NCBI GenBank assembly: GCA_036898135.1
Contig: CM072514.1
Span: forward strand, 85,037,768 to 85,101,767
Reading direction: 5' to 3'
DNA from: Oncomelania hupensis
Lineage: Eukaryota; Mollusca; Gastropoda; Littorinimorpha; Pomatiopsidae
Length of the DNA stretch: 64,000 bases
In this document: positions 58,670 through 64,000 of the stretch, piece after piece
How the letters are laid out: each line of letters starts with the position of its first letter
Position numbering within the stretch: the first letter of the stretch is position 1
The notes under the pieces: generated by a model
Databases searched by the model: none
What the model was told of the DNA's origin: nothing
The model's input: the letters and a program-made list of their open reading frames with translations, nothing else
Position numbers and translations under genes: made by a program

Positions 58670-59491
58670 AGCTTAGTTTTTTTTTTTGACATTATAGTCG
58701 CAACTGACACTTGGACTGGGAACTTGACTGCTTTGGACCAACTGCTTACAGCATTGAACAAAAATGGTTTGACTGCTAGACCCAGTAAAGTTGAATGTGG
58801 TTTCCAAACCATAGATTTTCTTGGGCATGTGGTGGGGAACAATGAACTAAGACCTGAGCAGAGTAAAATTTCAAACGTCTTGTCCGTTTCAATCCCTCAA
58901 ACGAAGCGACAAATACGCGCATTTTTGGGACTCGTTGGCTTTAACCGACGTTATATCCCTCAATTTGCTTCTTTGTGTGCACCATTGACGGACTTGACAA
59001 AGAAAAACTGTCCTACCAAAGTTAGGTGGAACCCTCAGTGTGAAAGATCCTTTGAGGCACTGAAACGTTGTTTGTCTAGTGATCCTGTTGTTGTTCTACC
59101 TGATTTTGCAAGACCATTCATTGTAAGATGCGATGCTTCCTCCACGGGCATAGGAGCAGTTTTGTTACAACAGCAGCTGGAGAATGCCGGTCTCCTACAC
59201 CCAGTTCTGTACGCTAGCAGGAAGTTGTTAGACAGAGAACCTCGGTATTCCACTGTTGAGAGGGAATGCTTGGCATTAGTGTGGGCCGTGGGTAAATTCC
59301 ACAGATACCTGTTTGGTGGACACTTTGTGATAGAGACTGATCATTCGCCTCTTTCTTTATTGAAGAAATCTGGTCAATCAAACAGCCGTTTCTTGAGATG
59401 GTCTTTGACTCTACAGGACTATGATTTTGATGTTTTGCCAATTTCTGGTTCCATTAATTTTGAGGCGGATGTTTTGTCCCGACTCACATAG
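58670..59491 (+). pseudogene. Pol fragment: RT thumb/connection and RNase H
   Basis: After a T-rich junction near 58680 the frame begins FDIIVATDTW, where the usual catalytic YxDD is already lost (only -FFDI- remains). It continues LLTALNKNGLTARPSKVECG, FLGHVVGNNELRPEQSKI, FLGLVGFNRRYIPQFASL, then RNase H: FIVRCDASSTGIGAVLLQQQ, YASRKLLDREPRYSTVEREC, LALVWAVGKFHRYLFG, FVIETDHSPL and INFEADVLSRLT. The RNase H acidic residues (CDAS, E of TVERE, ETDH, EADVLSR) are present. The stop at 59491 is about 100 bp before the polypurine tract. Confidence 0.85.
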
Positions 59492-59593
59492 TTGTAATAT
59501 GCCCACAAATGCATTTTTTCTTTCACTTATATTTTTCTTTGTTAGAATTTTAAGAAAAACAAACTTTCCCTTTTGACGGTCCGTTTTTTTTTG

Positions 59594-59609
59594 ACGGGGG
59601 AAAGGGTGA
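59594..59609 (+). other. Polypurine tract
   Basis: ACGGGGGAAAGGGTGA directly before the TGTCACAGG start of the 3' LTR, the expected plus-strand primer site for an LTR element. Confidence 0.75.
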
Positions 59610-60121
59610 TGTCACAGGCAGCATGTTATATAATATTCTAATTCTGCGCCTGTGCCATTGGTGATTGTTTGGTGATAGTTTATGATAGGAATTGAAAGAA
59701 TTTTGATTATTAGTAATTGATAGAACAAATATTAATTACGCAAACTTTAAATTGTGATGTAGCCTAATAACGTTTGTGCAAACTATCTTATATTTTCGTT
59801 ATTGTTGAATGAAAGAATCCGTCATAAATTAAGTTAGAAATTCAAAGCAAGGGTTGTGTGAATTTATTGTTTCCTATAACTTCATTCTTCGCTGTTTCTA
59901 TTGTTTGGTGTTGTCCAGTGTCTTTAAATTTTAAATTTATTCTATTCTTGATATATTTTCCTTGTCGGTGCGCTTGGGACCGAATGCGGCTTCCGAACCT
60001 ATGAGTCGGATAGCGGTGCTCGTGACTTGGCGCATTACGAAGCTGTGATAAAACCAGTTGATAATAAATTTGGTTACTTTTCATGAAATATTTTAACGGT
60101 CATGGAAACAGCTTCTTGACA
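59610..60121 (+). repeat. 3' LTR, complete (512 bp)
   Basis: Begins TGTCACAGGCAGC and ends CTTCTTGACA (TG...CA). It matches the partial 5' LTR over its last about 330 bp with scattered differences, so the insertion is not recent. Confidence 0.85.
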
Positions 60122-60184
60122 ATGGTTATGCATGTATATAATAATTATGTATGTATGTGTTGAATGTTTATGTACATCTTTGTG

Positions 60185-60252
60185 ACGTGATCCTGATTCG
60201 CCTCTTTGCAGTCCGCTGAACCCTATAAACGACAAACTTTCTAACTAACTAT
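60185..60252 (+). repeat. Diverged retrotransposon tail with (CTAA)n
   Basis: GATCCTGATTCGCCTCTTTG, CAGTCCGCTGAACCC, then AAACGACAAACTTTCTAACT and CTAA units. It resembles the CCTGATTTAGCTCGGAAGAG-CCGCTGGACC tail seen at 4400, 29037, 41205 and 52448. Confidence 0.45.
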
Positions 60253-60567
60253 CTTTGTGACAGTCAACAATAAGTTTTATCCACGAAAAGACTTGAAATA
60301 AAATTTAAAAAAAAACAACATATGCAACTTATATATGTACGTAGCTGACACTCAACCGTCAAGGACATTCAACATCCAAAGCTTCTAGATCAGGTTATTA
60401 TCTCAAACATCAGATATGCTTTGCTGATGGATTAAAAACAAAAGCCACGTGGAATTAAAACAATATATTTACAACATGAACTCATTCCCCAAAAGATTAC
60501 ACATTACACGGGGAAAAAAGCCATCCCCCCTCCCCCTTCTTCCACACATGTTTTAAAACGAAAGTTC

Positions 60568-60655
60568 CCTTTGAGCTTTCCTATCCTATCCTATTCTATC
60601 CTATCCCGTAACTCGAAAGTCGTTACGGGATAGAATAGGATAGGATAGTAAAGCT
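60568..60655. repeat. Hairpin of two head-to-head RTE (GGATA)n tails
   Basis: The left arm GAGCTTTCCTATCCTATCCT to CCCGTAAC is inverted as GTTACGGGATAGAATAGGAT to AAAGCTC around a 9-base loop TCGAAAGTC. The arms are about 38 bp with one or two mismatches. CGAGTTACGGGATAGGATAG is the terminal sequence of the RTE family. Confidence 0.85.
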
Positions 60656-60689
60656 CAAAGTGAAATTTCGCATGTGCTTGCGCACCATT

Positions 60690-61190
60690 TTCTTCCAGCT
60701 CCTGCCTTCTGGAAGGCGCTACCAAACGCCAAGGGTCAGAACTCTCAGAACGAAAAACAGTTTTATTCCAAAGACTGTCTCATTACTTAATAAATGACAT
60801 GTGTGTGCGTGTGTGTGTGCGTGTGTGTGTGTGTGTGAGTGTGTTTGTTTCCCCAAAATAATTTCATTTAACATTTGCTGTCGTTTAATGTTAGCATGCA
60901 TAAGTGTAATTATATTCATGTGTGACTGTGCAGTTTTATCCTCATTGTCATTATGATTGTTGTGTTATTATTATTGTGATGTTTATTCCTTGTTGATTGT
61001 AATTGTACACCACAATGTAATTTCTTGTAAAAGATAATAAAGTTATCTTATCTTATCTTATCTTATCTTATCTTATCTTATCTTATCTTATCTTATCTTA
61101 TCTTATCTTATCTTATCTTATCTTATCTTATCTTATCTTATCTTATCTTATCTTATCTTATCTTATCTTATCTTATCTTATCTTATCTTA
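60690..61190 (+). pseudogene. L2/CR1-like LINE 3' end with long (CTTAT)n tail
   Basis: The last 36 codons of an RT protein, FFQLLPSGRRYQTPRVRTLR and TKNSFIPKTVSLLNK, end at a stop near 60800. LLPSGRRY-x-x-x-x-x-R-T-x-R-x-x-x-SFIP is the usual C-terminus of this group. The 3' UTR matches 18030-18290 and carries AATAAAG just before the tail. The tail is about 29 perfect TTATC units (61044-61190), far longer than at the sister locus. Confidence 0.8.
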
Positions 61191-61194
61191 AAGT

Positions 61195-61690
61195 CGTTGG
61201 GGCACAACGGATTATCGTTTAACCAGCGTACGCAATATTCCTCTGTCCTCAGCAGCCATCATTGCTTCGCTCAGTGTCAAGCCAGTCCATTCTCGAATGT
61301 TGTCCTCCCACCTCTTTTTCTGTCACCCTCTTCTTCTGCCTCCTTGCACCGTGTCTTGCAGGATGGCTTTTGCAAGGCCTGATGCTCTAATGACGTGGCC
61401 ATATAATCGGAGTTTGCGTTTCTTCAAAACTGTGAGCGTGTCATCTTGTGCGGGCTTGGTCGTTGGTGATGTGCTGGGTATAGGAAATGCGTCTGTCGGG
61501 CTTGGTCGTTGGTGATGTGCTGGGTATAGGAAATGCGTCTGTCGGGCTTGGTCGTTGGTGATGTGCTGGGTATAGGAAATGCCACTGAAGTCTTCTGTAG
61601 CACCTCATCTCCTTGCTTCGTATTTTTCGTTGTAGGTATCCTGTGAGGGTCCATGTTTCGCAAGCGTATAGGGTCTTCAAAGTTTGTGGC
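61195..61690 (-). pseudogene. RTE-like LINE fragment with internal 46-bp triplication
   Basis: The minus strand encodes the RTE C-terminal domain: ETWTLTGYLQRKIRSKEMRC, YRRL, SYTQHITNDQAR, then a break and VTFLR-type sequence to the family 3' end near 61197. The 46-bp segment carrying CTATACCCAGCACATCACCA is present three times (about 61444-61580). It directly follows the (CTTAT)n tail of the neighbouring LINE. Confidence 0.75.
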
Positions 61691-61739
61691 GACGAATGCA
61701 TGCGTATAGGCAGACAAGACTACGGCTTATGCTCTCGTC

Positions 61740-62330
61740 TTCGTTTTTTATTTATTTAGTTTTGTTGGCAGTCCACGAGCAACGTAAATCGTCCGTAGTT
61801 GTCTTCACAATTTTGTTCTTTAGAAATGCTGGCAGGCAGCTATGAGAAGTCTTATAGAGGAATGCGGTTTATATTATTTATCGTGACAGTTGTGCGGGGG
61901 TTGTTGCACTGGGATGCATTTAGCGCACAATGTCAATATTGTAGTTCTTAAGTAGGCTGTTGGGGCAAAGGGGGGAGTGTGAGTGTGAGAAGGGGGTTGG
62001 GGGAGATAGGAGGGAATGTTTGAAGTGGAAAAGTAGAGTGTTAGGAACGAGTACTGAGGGGATGATCCTTGATGCTATTGTAATGAAGTATACCAGCTTT
62101 TAGCCCACATCACCAATCAGGTTCATAGCGCGGCGATCTGTACCACCATACATGCTCACATGCATTACACACTCTCACAAACTCGTACACAACAAACCAC
62201 ACATTTATCACACATACATGTGGTGTAAAGGCAGAGAGATTGAAATTAGATGAATATGAGAAGCACGCAGATGTGAAGGTGGTCCTGTAAATGATCATTT
62301 AGGAGAGAGAGAATACAAAATTATAGAGAA
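61740..62330. other. No gene recognised
   Basis: Unique-looking sequence with a purine-rich run near 61970; no supported exon. Confidence 0.4.
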
Positions 62331-62334
62331 ACGC

Positions 62335-62734
62335 CAGAAGAAGAAGAAGGAGGAGAAGGAGAAGAAGAAAAAGAAGAAGAAGAAGAAGATGTTGATGATA
62401 AAGATAATCATAATGATGGCGATGGTGCTCATGATGATGATGAAGAAAAAGAAGATGCTGATGATGACGAAGACGACGACGCTGATGCTGATGCTGATGC
62501 TGATGATTAAGAAAAAGAAGAAGAAGACGACGATGATGATGATCATGATGATGGTGATAATGATGATGATGATGATTAATAACAAGAAGCAGAAGAAGAA
62601 GAAGAGGAAGAAGAACAATAAGAAGAACAAGAAGATGATGATGATGATGATGATCACGACGATGACAAGAAGAAGAAGATGAAGATGATAATGTTGATGA
62701 TGATGATAATGATGAGGATGATGAAAAACAAGAA

Positions 62735-62803
<69 letters not shown>

Positions 62804-62854
62804 AAATAAGAAGATGCAGAAGAAGAAGAAGAAGAAGAAGAAGAAGAAGAAGAA

Positions 62855-62899
<45 letters not shown>

Positions 62900-63050
62900 A
62901 AACAAGAAGATGAACAAGAAGAAGAAGAAGAAGAAGAAGAAGAAGAAGAAGAAGAAGAAGGATGATGATGATGATGATGAAAAACAAGAAGATGAACAAG
63001 AAGAAGAAGAAGAAGAAGAAGATGATGATGATGATGATGATGATGATGAT
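62335..63050. repeat. (GAA)n / (GAT)n compound microsatellite, about 715 bp
   Basis: Alternating GAA and GAT blocks with GACGAC and GCTGAT interruptions. AAAAACAAGAAGATGAACAAG recurs as a higher-order element. All frames (poly-Lys, Met, Asp, Glu, His, Ile, Leu) are artefacts. Confidence 0.95.
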
Positions 63051-63163
63051 ATTGTAGGTATTATTGTATTTATTTTAAATGTTTTTCTTTTGCTATTTTC
63101 TTATTTAATGACATGCAATGTGCTGTATGAATTCTTCATTGTGGGTAATAAAGATTGGTTGAC

Positions 63164-63212
63164 TCTCTCTCTCTCTCTCTCTCTCGCTCTCTCTCTCTCG
63201 CTCTCTCTCTGC
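63164..63212. repeat. (CT)n microsatellite
   Basis: CT repeats with two CG interruptions, preceded by GTAATAAAGATTGGTTGA, which looks like a retrotransposon 3' end (AATAAAG). Confidence 0.85.
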
Positions 63213-63378
63213 CAAAAAAAAGAAGAAAAAAAAGAAGAAAAAGACTATATAATATATGGTAAATAGTTTTAATATCTTAGGAATTCAGAATTTACTAAAC
63301 CATAAACTTTCATGATTACTTTAGTGTGATGTCAGTATCACTTATGTGGTGATGTGTGGGACTTATGTGTGGGATCAC

Positions 63379-63531
63379 TTAGATTTCCCCATCAATCCAA
63401 TCTGCGACAGAGCTGACGCTCGTGTAAACGCCAGGATACTCTGGTCTGGCACACCCAATGCCGCCGTACATGACGCCACTCAAAACTTGAGTTCCTTCAC
63501 ACTCGCACACCAGCGGACCCCCAGCGTCACC
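63379..63531 (-). CDS. Trypsin-family (S1) serine protease homologue, last coding exon
   Basis: On the minus strand an acceptor CTTTGCAG precedes 50 codons and a TAA. The peptide begins GDAGGPLVCECEG and continues VMYGGIGCARPEYPGVYTSV and ADWIDGEI. The frame G-D-S-G-G-P-L-V-C...G-C-A-x-P-x-Y-P-G-V-Y-T-x-V...D-W-I is the standard final exon of chymotrypsin-like proteases, and an intron just before GDSGGP is common. Here the nucleophile Ser195 is Ala (GCT at 63523-63525). The S1-site SWG (214-216) reads YGG. In known families such proteins are secreted, catalytically silent serine protease homologues. Cys191 and Asp189 lie in the previous exon, outside the window or not recognised. The rest of the gene is to the right. 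Confidence 0.8.
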   Translation of the reverse strand, partial: GDAGGPLVCECEGTQVLSGVMYGGIGCARPEYPGVYTSVSSVADWIDGEI

Positions 63532-64000
63532 CTGCAAAGACAAAAATACACCAACACATATACACGCCGTCAGACGCTCACATACAATAACTCTTTAATC
63601 GGTGGGTCACTTCCCCTAGCGGCATGTTAAAATACTGATCATTGTGCGGAAAGCAGTGGACAGGCTCAATTAAACATGCACGCATATATATTAGTATGTC
63701 ATCAACCCAGCGGCTTGCGCCACACCACCACAAAATCGTATGTTTGTCTTCTAAGTTAAAGAAGAATAACACATAACATAAAACACTTTGAAAACTTATC
63801 CACTCAATTTGACTTTCCAAATTTTCGGTTTTTAATAACCTTCTTCAGGGCATTACAATGATAATGTACAAAGCGTTTTAACCAATACCACAATTCATGA
63901 CTATAATTCACAAAACACCACACATATATAACAAGTGAGCATAAACACATCTCTTATAATAAGGTCCACCACACACTACCATACACACACACACACACAT
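63532..64000. other. Intron of the serine protease homologue; (CA)n at the edge
   Basis: No second exon was recognised. A (CA)n run begins at about 63984 and is cut by the window end. Confidence 0.5.

Larger units (their letters stand above)
56329..60121 (+). mobile_element. Ty3/Gypsy LTR retrotransposon, internally deleted, Gmr1-like candidate
   Basis: Two direct repeats of about 330 bp (56329-56660 and about 59789-60121) mark the LTRs. The right one extends leftward to TGTCACAGGC at 59610. Between them are a leader, a coiled-coil/Gag region, and the end of RT plus RNase H directly followed by a polypurine tract and the 3' LTR. There is no integrase downstream of RNase H, no protease and no RT palm. 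In Gmr1-type Gypsy elements the integrase lies upstream of RT, so a single deletion near 58510-58680 would explain everything that is missing. Stops and frameshifts make it inactive. Confidence 0.82.

Noticed and set aside
62295..63266. Poly-Lys/Met/Asp/His frames of up to 234 codons
   Set aside because: GAA/GAT microsatellite translations.

Overview
This window looks like animal (eukaryotic) genomic scaffold sequence, most likely from a marine invertebrate and probably a gastropod mollusc. The reasons are a BTB/POZ gene split into small phase-0 exons with GT-AG introns, isolated exons of other animal gene families, very dense non-LTR retrotransposon debris, several tRNA-derived SINE families, large microsatellites, and a 500-base run of N. 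The mollusc assignment is inference from the type of repeats; no marker gene fixes the species. Nothing bacterial (operons, Shine-Dalgarno sites, CRISPR) is present.

The most secure host gene is on the + strand at 39967-51313. Six exons (coding from 40045) encode at least 581 residues: a BTB domain, a BACK-like domain and a long basic, serine-rich tail that runs into the assembly gap at 51314-51813. Introns 1, 4 and 5 are heavily colonised by repeats: an RNase H retroelement relic, an RTE-like LINE fragment, a 27-bp minisatellite, SINEs and a piggyBac-like MITE. Other host-type coding pieces are a THAP zinc-finger first exon (20018-20166, +), a possible exon with dibasic sites (25117-25244, +), and at the far right the terminal exon of a trypsin-family gene (63379-63531, -) whose catalytic serine is alanine.

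Most of the rest is transposable elements. One RTE-like LINE family occurs at least six times: 1492-4441, 14490-17470, 34941-36610, 44474-45476, 52529-52640 and 61195-61690. Extremely short 3'-tail-only insertions of a related tail occur at 29037-29094 and 52448-52500, each with a perfect 10-bp target duplication. Other LINE remnants are L1-like (5780-6000), L2/CR1-like (22010-23520, 37352-39790, 60690-61190) and jockey/CR1-like (31660-34160). An internally deleted Ty3/Gypsy element with recognisable LTRs, a SCAN-like Gag and an RT/RNase H end lies at 56329-60121. DNA-transposon derivatives include a pogo/mariner-like foldback pair (7738-9188), a second foldback (9494-11190), MITEs with terminal inverted repeats (13399-13899, 47488-48150, 51859-52522) and a mariner-like copy inserted in a LINE (38201-38792).

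Tandem repeats take up several kilobases: pentanucleotide arrays at 6898-7622 and 25490-27340, an 84-bp repeat at 30012-30871, a 27-bp repeat at 45660-46700, tetranucleotides at 28715-28925 and trinucleotides at many sites. Many long open frames across these arrays are artefacts of stop-free repeat units and are not annotated as genes.
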